Of a DNA stretch of 64,000 nucleotides, positions 21,745-32,118 are shown piece by piece. Each line of letters begins with the position of its first letter. The stretch's first letter is position 1. A program made the position numbers and the translations under genes. The stretch spans positions 1 to 64,000 of the forward strand of contig MPUH01000158.1 in assembly GCA_001970955.1 (NCBI GenBank). Direction: 5' to 3'. This DNA is from Stentor coeruleus. Its lineage: Eukaryota > Ciliophora > Heterotrichea > Heterotrichida > Stentoridae. The notes under the pieces were generated by a model, which was given only the letters and a program-made list of their open reading frames with translations, was not told the origin of the DNA and searched no databases.

Positions 21745-22099
21745 AAGTCTAAACTTAGATTAGTAAGTCAATTAGATAAAAATAATCTAAAAGTTAATTA
21801 TCTATAAATAATTGATGCTTTTGCATGGCAGTTGAATCAAAGTTTGCTTATTAGATAATAGTTTATTATGAATTTTTATTAATATCCTAGCTTGCTTCTT
21901 TAACTTTCTATATCTAATTACCTTAGTAGTCTTATGATATAAATAAATCTTTTTGAAGAGTGGAATAAAAGTGATAAAGGTGTGATGAAAAAGAAATGGA
22001 TAGTCACTTGCTATACTTTTTAGTTAAACTACATTTAGATTACTAATTTTACACATAATAAAAAATATCAGATCTTAAGGATTAAATGGCTGATAAAAT
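21745..22099. other. Spacer upstream of EF-hand gene
   Basis: 355 bp, AT-rich. A short continuation of the pseudogene frame contains two further in-frame stops; no separate gene is seen. Confidence 0.35.
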
Positions 22100-22393
22100 A
22101 TGGAAAGGTATACCCCTGAAGAAAGAGAATTTTATAGAGAAATCGTTTCTTCTATAGAAGGAGGTGATCCTTCAAGAATAAAAGAATTTTTTGATTTCTT
22201 GGACCGAAACCATAATGGAATTATTGAAGCTGCAGAACTTAAAATAATCTATGAGGATTTGTTATGCGAAAAGGTTTCTGATGAGTACATTGAGGAAAAC
22301 GTTAAAGAGCTAGACCGTAATAAGAATGGTGTGATTGACTATTTTGAGTTTAGACTCCTGATGGAGGAGAAGACTAAAAGAAGGTCTTATTAG
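22100..22393 (+). CDS. Small two-EF-hand calcium-binding protein
   Basis: 97 residues with two EF-hands. Loop one is DRNHNGIIEAAE (about residues 34-45) and loop two is DRNKNGVIDYFE (about 71-82). Both have the Asp/Asn ligands at positions 1, 3 and 5, the Ile at 8 and the Glu at 12 expected for calcium binding. The N-terminal helix (TPEEREFYREIVSSIE) and the spacing of 37 residues between loops fit a single calmodulin-like lobe. It probably acts as a small calcium sensor or buffer. A decayed relative lies 350 bp upstream. The gene ends at TAG, 30 bp before the LINE remnant. Confidence 0.9.
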   Translation: MERYTPEEREFYREIVSSIEGGDPSRIKEFFDFLDRNHNGIIEAAELKIIYEDLLCEKVSDEYIEENVKELDRNKNGVIDYFEFRLLMEEKTKRRSY

Positions 22394-22424
22394 ATTCAAT
22401 AAGTTAGCTAGATTAGTATTAGTT

Positions 22425-23290
22425 AGGAATTATCGCTTGACTATTGTCATATTTTCGCGATAAAGTTTTTATTTCTCTGTCGATCTTGATTATTTCTTGC
22501 TTGCTATGTTTTCTCTAAGTGTTTTTTCAAATTCTTAATTCTATAAAACGATATGCGATAATGAAAATTTTTTAGTTTCTTCATTCGCATATTTTTTAAG
22601 TTTGCTTTCTATTTCATGTCTTTCAGTTTTGCATTCATTGCAATCTTCAATAACGTGCTTTTCGTTTTCTGCCCAGTGTTGACAGTAAGGACTTTTTGAA
22701 CTGTGCTTTGATGTCTTAAGTATTTGCAGTATTTTGTGAAGTTTGATCCTGATCTCATTTGGAAAATCAGTCCTGTCCCTAAAGTCATGTTTGAGTTGTG
22801 AGTTAGGTATATAAGCAGCATTTCTGTGTTTCTATCTTTCGTTATGGCTAAGTATAGTTCTGCGGTTATTTTGTTTTTTAGTATCTCTTTTTGTCGTTCT
22901 ATATTTGTCTCTTTTATCTTTTAACAGATGCTTTTAACCATTCGTTGCTTTTATTAGTCTCTTTATAATCTTCAATTTTGTATTTGGACATGATTTCTTT
23001 GCATCTTTTTTCCCATGGGAAGTGTTTAGTTTTGTTTTCTATATGTATTGCTTCATTTAATGCATCTTTTTCTTGATGCATTCTTTGTCTAAATTTTAGC
23101 AATTTTGAATCCATTAGACTTCTTACTGAGGTCATGCCTAGTTCAAGCATGATTATTTCATTCGCAACATTTGATTAGCTTTTAGTAAGGATCTAATAAA
23201 TTTTCTTTGTAGGATTAGCTTTTAGTAAGGATCTAATAAATTTTCTTTGTATTATTTCTATATTCTCTATTATTTTCGCACTTTTCTTGA
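22425..23290 (-). mobile_element. Decayed LINE reverse-transcriptase 3' half
   Basis: On the minus strand one frame (22914-23150) reads LELGMTSVRSLMDSKLLKF and onward, the linker region after the reverse-transcriptase core of non-LTR elements. A second frame carries LGTGLIFQMRSGSNFTKY, and a third the zinc-knuckle SPYCQHWAENEKHVIEDC with ERHEIESKLKKY after it. A charged helical tail ends at a TAA near 22425. At least two frameshifts and several stops separate the pieces, so the element is dead and 5' truncated: no polymerase YADD-type motif or endonuclease is seen. It is related in order and motifs to the remnant at 7335-7990. A 40-bp tandem duplication lies within its 5' part. Confidence 0.75.
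23173..23251. repeat. 40-bp perfect tandem duplication
   Basis: A unit starting GATTAGCTTTTAGTAAGG recurs immediately at 23213, about 40 bp each and identical except for the last base. It resembles the three duplications around single N bases but has no N. It may be another unmerged contig overlap or a real recent duplication within the LINE remnant. Confidence 0.7.
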
Positions 23291-23312
23291 TTAGTCATAA
23301 TTTCTATCTCAT

Positions 23313-23603
23313 ATGATCCAACTGTTTCTATACATCTTTTGCTATGATTTTTTCTTTTGGGTTGGGATTCCTTTCAGTGTGTTTACTATGTTTAAAAAGA
23401 AGCCTAGGCCTCCTTTCATTTTTGTTTCTCTATCGATTATATGTTTCTTGCTGCTTTTTCTTTTACTTGAAATATATCCAAGATATTTTTATGAGTCAAT
23501 TTCTTTGAGTTGGTTTTTATTAACTATTATTTGTGGATGGGTTATTTATAAAATATTAAATAAACATAAAGTATTTATATCAGGAATATTTGTTTTCTTA
23601 TGA
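23313..23603 (+). CDS. Possible small membrane protein
   Basis: A 96-codon frame from ATG 23313, with a second Met at residue 26 before FKKKPRPP. It encodes three strongly hydrophobic segments (about residues 5-24, 34-53 and 63-80) with a basic loop KKKPRPP. It would end at TGA, a stop hardly used in this window, and lies just upstream of the LINE remnant in the opposite direction. It might be a real small membrane protein, a piece of a decayed gene, or chance in T-rich DNA. No homologue is recognised. Confidence 0.35.
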   Translation: MIQLFLYIFCYDFFFWVGIPFSVFTMFKKKPRPPFIFVSLSIICFLLLFLLLEIYPRYFYESISLSWFLLTIICGWVIYKILNKHKVFISGIFVFL

Positions 23604-23959
23604 AAAATATAAACTGTGAGTGGAATGATGATAATAATTTTTAAAATTTTATATGATTTTATTCATCCTCGCCTGGCTGGTGTAATGAAAAGCCATTAAA
23701 AATTTATAATAACTAATTGGCTTATTCTAATAATCTCAAACAAATCTTCCTTTATAACCCTCAGCTAAATTCCCACTTCAAATAAAATCTGCCAAGTCAA
23801 TTAAAAACCCTTAAAAAATCCTCCTAACTTCCACGCTTCCCAGTAAAAACTCTTAAATCCCTGATTCTACAGCTAAATTCTCAACTTAAATTTCCTCTTT
23901 TTTTACGTAAAATTTATCTCTTATCTCCTAGCTACCAACAAATATTTGGTCACAAATAA
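23604..23959. other. Upstream region of the WD40-channel gene with one copy of a 110-bp repeat
   Basis: 356 bp. The repeat copy lies at about 23625-23725. From about 23740 to the ATG the plus strand is strikingly C-rich with clustered CCC and CTTCC runs, the composition seen before other plus-strand genes here. Confidence 0.45.
23625..23725 (+). repeat. Imperfect direct repeat, left copy
   Basis: Contains AAAATTTTATATGATTTT, CATCCTCGCCTGGCTGGTG and ATAATAACTAATTGG in this order. The right copy at about 27660-27785 has the same three blocks with a few substitutions and an extra piece of about 22-26 bp after the first. The pair flanks the WD40-channel gene. Its nature is unknown: residue of a segmental duplication, a dispersed repeat, or a conserved 3'-end or RNA element. 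Confidence 0.6.
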
Positions 23960-26900
23960 ATGTCTGTCCTTCAAGACACTTTGTTAGACAAGCTTAACAC
24001 TGTTGCTGACAATTCATTTGTAAAGCCTAATTAGGTTGAAAAAGCAGCTAAAGTTGACTGCCTTCAAACCATGAAGAACGTTGTTAGATTCCTTAAGTCT
24101 TTTGTCCCTAAGAAAATTTCTACGACCATGAGATACACCTGTCTCAAATCTTCAAAAGACGAATTCTCAGCGTTTTTCAGCACAGAGCAAGGCCATTTGG
24201 GTAGACTGGATTTAAAATCCCAAGAAATCATATTAGATGAAAAGCTTAGTGAAATGTCATATTGGTGCCTAGCACTTTCTGAAGATGGAACTTTTCTTAT
24301 AGCTGGAGGTGACGATCCTGTATTGAAAAAGTACTCAACTTCTGATCTTAAAGAAATTGCAAGCTATGAAGGCCATACAGAAACTGTGTATGAGTTAGCA
24401 ATGGCCCCATTCGACGAATTTTTAATCTCAGTTGGTAAAGATGCTTCAGTGCTTATATGGGCTATAAAATCCTCCCCATGTACAAGTGTAACACTCTGTA
24501 CATATGAAGGTGGAACAATATGGTCAGTGGATCTAAGTAAAAATGGTAAGTATTTAGCTATTGGTGGAATTGGAGGAAAGGCTCAAGTTTATCAATTAAA
24601 CTATACAGATGGAGTTAAAAGTACACTTTATCATGAATATGCTAACGATTCTGATATTTATGATATAAAACTTTCTCCAAAGCTCAATTTCATAATATTT
24701 GGTGATGCTAATGGTGGCATAAAATTATTAAGATTAGAAACCTGGTCGCTTATTAGATCTTTTAGCCATGAAGCTACTATAAATAGCTTAGATTTTTCAA
24801 ATGTTGAGAATTTGATCATTTCTGGAGGCTCGGATAAGCTTATAAAAGTTTGGGACACAAAAGGGAAATATGATCCAATCGAACTTATTGGACACAAAAT
24901 GGCAATTAATAGTTGTTTAATTTCAAGCGATAATAAAAGCATACTAAGTGCAAGTTTTGATGGATATTTAATTATATGGAGGATGCCAACATTTGAAAGT
25001 GAAACCAGATGGAAATGCAAAACTCCAAAAATAGTCAAACTTTGGCATTTAAATATAGAAAAAAGACTAGAAGGACTTGGTATTGAAGAAAATCAAGTTC
25101 AAGCAGTATATTGGGATCCAGTTGGTAACATGCATGAAATCTTCAAAGTAACCAAACAATATCCGCCTAATATAATCATAACAGAACCAGACCTTGTTTT
25201 GTTTTATAACTACAATATTCACCCTAATGACGACTTATCATCAGAAGGTTTTCAGCCTGTTCAAGATGATGATGATTATATGTTTATACAAATTTACTCC
25301 CTTAGCGAGTATAAAAAACTCCGTAGCCATCTTATTAAAGCTAATGATAAATCTGCTTATCTGACAGTTAATACAAAATACTGTTTTTTAGGAGAACCTT
25401 TCAGAGTCAGTATTTGGGATTATTCTAATTTCAACCATATTTTTAATGTTGTTGCTAATAAAGGTGATGTTTTAGCCTGTATGACTGATGCTGACATAAA
25501 AACCCTTTTTAGTTATGGGACGGATATGACCTTAAAAAAATTCCAATTACCCGATTTGACCCAGGAATCCAAATAAGCTATCCCGAAAAACTCCATAGCA
25601 TTCTATCAGAAATCTCATAAAAACACTTGTACTCTTATGGTTGGTGACGATAATCAATTCTTATATGTTGTTTTACCAGATGAGTTTAAAGTTATAGAAA
25701 TGCAAAGCATGGATATCATTAAAAGTGTTGATATTAGTTACATAGGGATATTGAAAACTGTTAAAAACATCTTAATGCTCTATACAAGTTGTGGAGTTGA
25801 TATGTATTCTAGTGTGGACTTCAATTTAGTATGCAATTATCGTCGAGGTTTTTCTATCGATGATATGCTATTATCAGATGATAATGAAATGATTTATATT
25901 ATGAATAAGAACTCATTCTTATCTTTTAAAAACCCTTTGTTGTCTAAAACACTTAAGCTTGTAGGTCCTCAAGAAGAAGAGAAACAATTTATAACTTATA
26001 TCAATAAACTAGTCAAAAAAACCTGTAAAGAACCATATACTGGAAAACCATGGCTTATAGAACCAGTTCATATTAATATAATCCATTTATATGCATATTT
26101 AGGCCAAAGTAGTATTTTGTATCAAAGTTTGACTAATGTTATTAACAAAAGACCTTTCATAAAAAGTGAAGATAGTTGGACTCCTCTTTCTGTTGCTATT
26201 TTTTCTAACTATAGTGAATGTGTTCATGCAGTTATTAAATCCTTACGTTTTCAAGCTTTATTAGAAAAAGCTAATGGTCTTACATTACAAGCCCTTGAAG
26301 ACAATTTAGATGAACTTAATATATCAGGATACCCAGGAATGACTAAATTATATGATTCTATTTTAGCTGAAGATGCTAGCCAACAAAACCCTAGTCTTTG
26401 TGATTCAGCACTTTCATTACCTATTGTCCTTTTATCAGATTATGCTTTTCCTGATTGTGAAAACTTCGGGATTAGTAGAGATCCCCCAGAAACAGCTACA
26501 GCTATTGAGTATTATAAATCTTTATGTAGATTCCCAATGGTTATGGGTTCAGAAATCAGTATTGAGTTTTTAAAAAGTTTAAGTAAAAGTCCTAATAAAG
26601 CTATTTTTGAGACTGAACTTATTTCAACGATACTTGATGAAAAATGGACTGTTGCTAGAAAGCTTATGCTTTTACAAGCAGTGCTGTATTTCATTTATTT
26701 GATTTTTATTGTCTTTTATAATGCTTTTGATTAAAACAATTTTATGTTGTTTTTAGTGCTGATGACTAGTGCAATGCTTTATTTGTTTGAGATTGTTTTA
26801 TTGTCCTTCAGAAGGTTGAGTATTTTAAGAATTTCTGGAATATTGTGGATACAGTCAGAGCTTTATCGGTATTTTTGTATGTTATTTTTGTTTTGCTCCA

Positions 26901-27585
26901 TATACATGAAAATCGCAGGGGATTTTGGAGCTTCATTGTCCTTATAAGTTGGATTAGAGGGATCACGTATTTCAGAGTGAACTCTAAAACCAGATATTTA
27001 ATCAACCTATTGTTCCAAGTTATAAAAGATATCGGCCCATTCATGATAATTTTCTTCTATACAACAATTGGTTTTGGGCTTAGTATCGGCACACTCATCA
27101 AAAATGGCAACGAATTCATGATAAATATAGAATACAGCTATATGATTTCTATGGGTGGCTGGGAAAATGATAACCCAAACTCAGATATGTATTCATATTT
27201 ATTAGTCCTAACAACTCTAATCAACCCAGTTATAGTAATAAATCTTCTTGTGAGCATTTTATCAGATACATATGAACAAGTACAAGAAGCACAAGCTATA
27301 GCAGATGGTCTTGAGCTTAATGATATGATAATTGAAATTGAAACTTTAATGTTTTGGAATAGAAAAGAAAATCAAAGACAATATATTCATATTGTAAAAG
27401 AACAATTAGTACTTGATGAGAATGATGAAGATACGGTAGGACTTGCTAGGAATGTGAAGGATAAATTTGAGGCAATTGAGATGGAGATTACAAATCAATT
27501 TACGAGACTTAAAAGATTTGAAAAGGTGCATAATGAAAAGACTGGATTGATAATACAAGGGATTGCTCAACTTAGAAGTGAATAG
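23960..27585 (+). pseudogene. WD40 / ankyrin / TRP-like cation channel, copy 1 (interrupted)
   Basis: A paralogue of the intact gene at 44203, about 1,200 codons long. Start ATG 23960, then a 15-nt intron at 24020-24034 joins NSF to VEKAAK. WD40 repeats run to about 26000, an ankyrin-like pair (HINIIHLYAYLG, WTPLSVAIFSNYSECV) follows, then six membrane helices with S6 reading NLLVSILSDTYEQV and a coiled C-terminus. The frame is broken in three places: TAA at 25574 and TAA at 26732, each with the frame continuing intact beyond, and a frameshift near 26815. There, comparison with the paralogue indicates one missing base (expected RRVEYFKNFWN). No intron fits these places. Long intact frames on both sides mean recent inactivation, consensus errors, or read-through of TAA. 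I call it a probable young pseudogene. Confidence 0.7.
24020..24034 (+). other. 15-nt spliceosomal intron
   Basis: GTAAAGCCTAATTAG, in phase 0 between codons for Phe and Val. It contains the only stop between ATG 23960 and the main frame. Same GTA...TAG form as the other 15-nt introns. Confidence 0.8.
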
Positions 27586-27896
27586 ATTTAAGTTTATTAG
27601 GTTAAGATAGGTTATCGAAGTTAGATTTTTTTTTGATGAGAATGTGAAAATGTGAGAGGAATTATGATGATAGTTTTTGAAAATTTTATATGATTTTGCA
27701 TTTAATGATGGAGGATTTTATACATCCTTGCCTGATGGGTGCAACTAAAAATTATTAGAAATTGATAATAACTAATTAGGTTTTTCCCTTTCAAAATACC
27801 TTAGATTTTATATATAAACCCAAGTTTTCATCCAAGTCAAAAACATCATAGATTTTATCTAGGTTCTAGACTAGTCATTTATGTTTATATCTTTAT
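27586..27896. other. Convergent spacer with second repeat copy
   Basis: 311 bp between the 3' ends of the WD40-channel copy 1 and the potassium-channel gene. It holds the right copy of the 110-bp repeat and no gene. Confidence 0.45.
27660..27785 (+). repeat. Imperfect direct repeat, right copy
   Basis: Blocks AAAATTTTATATGATTTT, CATCCTTGCCTGATGGGTG and ATAATAACTAATTAGG match the left copy at 23625-23725 in the same order and orientation, about 4 kb away. Confidence 0.6.
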
Positions 27897-29162
27897 CTAT
27901 TTGTTATCTAGAATAAACCCAAACTTCCTCAACTTGTCTGCAATTTTGTCAGCTTTTGTTTCTATAAGCGACATTTTTCCTGTTGTTGATCCCGTTGCAT
28001 GATAGATAAAAGTCTCATTTGAAGGATCTGCGTTCTTAAAATTCAAAAAACTCCTGAGCCTGTTTCTAACTACTTCCCAAGCTTTTTGGCTTTTATTATC
28101 ATGTCGGGTTGTTACTAAGCAGGAACCAATTGCATTTGCCGCTTCTCTACCTACAATTATAGCGTTATAAGCTCGCTTTTCATTTTGCTTTAATTGAAGG
28201 ACTTGACCCACTGTTACAAAGGTTAATGAAAGGATGATTCCACCCCAGAAAATACTTAGGACTACCATTAAACGGCCAAGAATTGATATTGCAAAAGTAT
28301 CCCCATAACCTACAGTGGTCATAGTGATTATAATGTTCCAATACGAGTTTTCAGTTGAGTTGAATACACTTGAGTTTACCGGTCTCTCAAAAATACGAGT
28401 AAGATTGCCAAAGATGATCACACCTGGGATTAGTAAAAAGAACAACAAAATAGGCATAGGGTTAGCTCCAATATAGCATTTCATTGAGAAAGCTGGGGTA
28501 AGATGGACTCCATATTTTTCTGCTGCATTTCTAGCCATATCAGTTTGATATTTCCCATAACTCAAACCTGATAAGGCAAGATACGCAAGTCTTAATACCA
28601 TAAAAGCATAAGCAGCTTCTGATGTATAATAGCAAACCTTAGCTTCTTTATATTTTATCTGTTGGGAAACATGAAAAGTTGAATCATCACCTGGATATGG
28701 GAGTATTAAAAAAAGAACAATAGCAACCCAAGTATGTCCATCAAACAAATAATCCGATATTTTACGTTTCCTTTGCATTTCCATGACCTCAAGTACACTA
28801 ACTTTATGCACAGGTGGATATTCTTTAAAAGTAAAAGGAATATTCTTCAACCAGCTATAGTAATAAGCTTTATATGGAATTAGTAAAATGATTGCAAGAA
28901 CACTGCAGACTAGAACTGCTATTCTAAAAGCCATACCAATATCGTTTTGCTCACATTTTTCACAGCCATCAAAAGCATCTAATTTCCTTAGAGGACGAGA
29001 AAACCTAAGCTCATAGTCAATACCTGCTGGGATAATTGCTAAAGCACCAATCAATGCACTAAGAAAACGATAGAATCGCCACTCTCCAAATAGTTTCTCA
29101 GAAAGGTCAGTATAATAGCCTAGAGAATTTTCTTTCATAGGATCTTTGTCGGAGGCTCCCAT
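27897..29162 (-). CDS. SK-type (small-conductance) potassium channel
   Basis: About 421 residues from Met 29162 (MGASDKDP). An in-frame upstream ATG at 29345 would add 61 mostly basic and aromatic residues and cannot be excluded. Six hydrophobic helices are visible. Before the last lies the pore loop NSYWNIIITMTTVGYGD with the potassium filter TVGYGD (about residues 282-287), followed by S6 with LSLTFVTVGQVLQL. The S4-like segment is poor in arginine, and the overall length and C-terminal helix (LKQNEKRAYNAIIVGREAAN) resemble calcium-activated SK/KCNN channels, whose C-terminal helix binds calmodulin. It probably sits in the plasma or ciliary membrane. Ciliate genomes are rich in such channels. 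The frame ends at TAG. Confidence 0.85.
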   Translation of the reverse strand: MGASDKDPMKENSLGYYTDLSEKLFGEWRFYRFLSALIGALAIIPAGIDYELRFSRPLRKLDAFDGCEKCEQNDIGMAFRIAVLVCSVLAIILLIPYKAYYYSWLKNIPFTFKEYPPVHKVSVLEVMEMQRKRKISDYLFDGHTWVAIVLFLILPYPGDDSTFHVSQQIKYKEAKVCYYTSEAAYAFMVLRLAYLALSGLSYGKYQTDMARNAAEKYGVHLTPAFSMKCYIGANPMPILLFFLLIPGVIIFGNLTRIFERPVNSSVFNSTENSYWNIIITMTTVGYGDTFAISILGRLMVVLSIFWGGIILSLTFVTVGQVLQLKQNEKRAYNAIIVGREAANAIGSCLVTTRHDNKSQKAWEVVRNRLRSFLNFKNADPSNETFIYHATGSTTGKMSLIETKADKIADKLRKFGFILDNK

Positions 29163-30953
29163 TTTATTTAATGGCTTATCAGCTAAGAAATTTTTAAATT
29201 TAAAAGGCAAAAACCAGCCATTTCTGTATACTTTTTTTGATGTTTGAGATATTCTAATGTATATATAGGACTTTAGAATATCAATATAAAGATAATAAAC
29301 TTGTTGAATGTTTTGGAACTTGGTAGAAGTTAATGTTGAAGTCATAAAATGATTTAGTTTATATGGAAAATTTAAGACTTTAAAATATGATTTTGTTAGG
29401 AATTAAAGCTTTTTGTTATGTGCATTTTATGATTAGTTTATATGTGAGTTGTTTTTTATATGATAAATTGTATTAGATATTATTTATATAAGTTTTTTTT
29501 ATATTTTTGGGGTATTTTATCCTTTGGGAATGATATTGGAAAATTATTGGGTGAGATTTTTGAAGATATTTATATATGATAAGCATTTAGTTAGAAATAT
29601 ATTGAAAATGTATGCTAGAGGGGAATTTGTATAGGATTATAGGTTTTATTTGAGATGGGTAGCTAAGATTTATAATAACCTTGGATTTTAATTTGAATAA
29701 AAGCTTGAAATAAAAATTATTATGATATTTATTTTATGTAAATATGTTTGTTTATGATATTTAGAAGAGCAGAGGGTGGATTATTGGAAATAATTGTTTT
29801 GTATAAAAGTATAGGATGACTAAAAAGTAAGGAAAATTATTGTTTTATAGAGATAAAAGGAAAAATTAGTTAAAAACAAAGAATATTGAAAGAGATAAGA
29901 AAACACTTAATTTGGAATTGTATTATCTTGAGACTCTTCGAAATTGTTTGTTTTTATTTTTTTCATGTTGATGCAGGTTTATTTATTTTATCTTTTTGTG
30001 CCTATCAACTCTTAGAAGATTTGATATAATCCCAAGGTATATTTTGAATGTAATTATGATTTTAGTGCCTATCAGCTTATCCTTTTATTATATCTTGGCA
30101 ACTCCAAATAATATAATTGTCGATTTTCATAAGGATAAAAAATTATCATGCAACAATATTCTTATCCTATAGAAACTTTATATTTTAGCTCAATTTCTTT
30201 TGTTATTAATAATTTATCTAATAGGAAGTCAAATCAAGAGGTGAAAATAAACCATTTTGCCTCATATCTTTTTAGCATTAGCATATCAAACTGTCCATTT
30301 ATCAAATTTTTACTTGTCACTCTTTGTACATTCTGTTAAGTATTTGCCTATCTTACAGTTAATTCCAACAACTCATTACAATTTATCGAGTCAAATAGTT
30401 TTTTTTAATATCAAAAACCTAGTAATATATAAATTTTTGCGGAATATATATAATTTATTATTCATTATCTTGAATCCTTATTGTAAGTATTTATCTAGTA
30501 ACTCAAGTATTCAATTTAAAAGTATGATAAAATACAAATTCCAACAGTTCTTATATCGGCCCTTTTTCTATAGGATTTATATAAGCATTTTTATACTAAA
30601 TAGTATAAATAAATTAGTCTTTTAATAATTAAATCTATATAAAATTAAACTAAGAGTTTATAAAATCAAAGAGCTACTTTGATAACTAACTTAAGATATC
30701 TTCAGTACTTTAGAAACTTTTACAGGGAAAAAAACCCAATTAATCTTTTATATTTTTTTGTAGATTTCATGTATAGAAAATAGGATTCTAATACTTTATC
30801 TTTTAGAGTTTATAATATCTAAAAACTTTAAAAAATATATAAAAATATAGATGAAAAATTAGAAATTCATCACAACATTTGAATATAATTATTAAACTGA
30901 ATTATATGCTAGTAAATATGTACTATTAAATTTTTGTACGCTTAAATAATAAT
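29163..30953. other. Long AT-rich spacer
   Basis: About 1.8 kb. The first part is upstream of the potassium channel on the minus strand and is G/T rich on the plus strand. Short plus-strand frames at 30148-30339 and 30257-30625 are hydrophobic and AT-driven, start poorly and have no recognisable motif, so they are not accepted. No RNA gene is seen. Confidence 0.4.
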
Positions 30954-32008
30954 ATGGATTCAAAAGATGATACTAAAGTGGGGGATGATCCTAATGAAGA
31001 AGCTGTACTAGAATGCCATTATATTGTTTTAGAATTCAATTTGGAAAATTCATTAGTAAAAGCACGTCTTCCAAACTTGATTGAAATATCAATACCAATT
31101 GATATTGCAGCTGCAAATTCAAGGTATATATATTCTTTTTATCAAGCTGTGAGTAACAAATCAGTTAAGTTTATAAACGAAAACAAAATAGACTTAAATG
31201 AACTAGGGTGGGCAGAAATTGATCCTATTCATATTTCAATTTTTTTCTATTGGCTAGGAGCAAGTAGATATGTACATCCAAATCAATTTAGTGATGCCAC
31301 AATACTTACTTTTTGTATTTTATCTGATTATTTTCAGCTTTCAAAAGATAAAACAAAAGAGTTATATGCCATGCTATCATCATTTAATCTAAATAATGTA
31401 TTCCCCACTATGAAATCTTTTCTTACAAGAAAATTTTTACCTTGGCATTGTTTTAAGAAAATTTTGGAAACTGAGATGAAATCAAATACTATAAAAAAAA
31501 TGACCTTTGAGCCTGAGTCTTTTAATAAAGAAATAAAAACTACATTAATCAATGATAGCACTTCATACTCAAATATGAGCTCATTTGGTTGGCAGCCATA
31601 TAATCAAACGCAACCTAATTTATTTTCTAGATCACAGCGTTGTTTTGGGTTTTCGCAGGGTATTAATTCAATGGTGCCAATAGACTTTTCCCAAAATTCA
31701 CATCTACTTCAAATTGATTCTCCATTATTATGTTGCTTAAAGATTTTGTTAGATTGGCTCGATGAGAAAAATATAAAAATTGATTACAACTTTCCTATAC
31801 CATACTATAATAAAGTTNAGATTGGCTCGATGAGAAAAATATAAAAATTGATTACAACTTTCCTATACCATACTATAATAAAGTTAACAAGTTCATATTG
31901 AAAAATAAAGAATCCTTAATACCTAAAGATAATTCTATACTCACTGTCCTAAACCAATATACTAGTGTTCATAGAGTTATAGATGCAAGAATATACCTTT
32001 CTATTTAG
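30954..32008 (+). CDS. SKP1/BTB-like protein, copy A (broken by an assembly join)
   Basis: Reads from ATG 30954 to an expected TAG at 32006-32008. A 67-bp duplication with one N (31751-31885) inserts 68 bases and shifts the frame. Without the duplicate the protein is about 329 residues and ends with SVHRVIDARIYLSI, matching SNVHRVVDVRLYLEV of the neighbour at 32119. The middle, with RLPNLIEISIPIDIAAANS, ISIFFYWLG and LSDYFQLSKDKTKELY, has the alternating strand-helix pattern of SKP1/BTB folds used in Cullin ligase adaptors and scaffolds. The similarity is structural rather than by signature motif. The C-terminal part, with LKILLDWLDEKNIKIDYNFP, is shared only with its neighbour. The two are tandem duplicates. 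Confidence 0.7.
31751..31885. repeat. 67-bp direct duplication around a single N (assembly join) inside a gene
   Basis: Bases 31751-31817 recur exactly at 31819-31885 with N at 31818. One copy is surplus, because the protein continues in frame across the join if it is counted once. It is the same signature as at 2059 and 5991. Confidence 0.9.
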
Positions 32009-32118
32009 TTTAGAATATAGTTAAGACTTTTTTAATGAAAAAATCTAGCATTTCTCTTTAAAGTAAAAAAAATGCATGCGATGATTTGTTTTATACAAAA
32101 TATTTTGTTTATAATAAT

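Noticed and set aside
26815-26829. Possible 15-nt intron GTTGAGTATTTTAAG at the frame change in the damaged WD40-channel gene
   Set aside because: Removing 15 nt does not change frame, and the encoded VEYFK is conserved with the paralogue; a missing base explains the site better.
30148-30625. Plus-strand frames of 63 and 122 codons
   Set aside because: AT-driven hydrophobic sequence, poor starts, mutual overlap and no motif.
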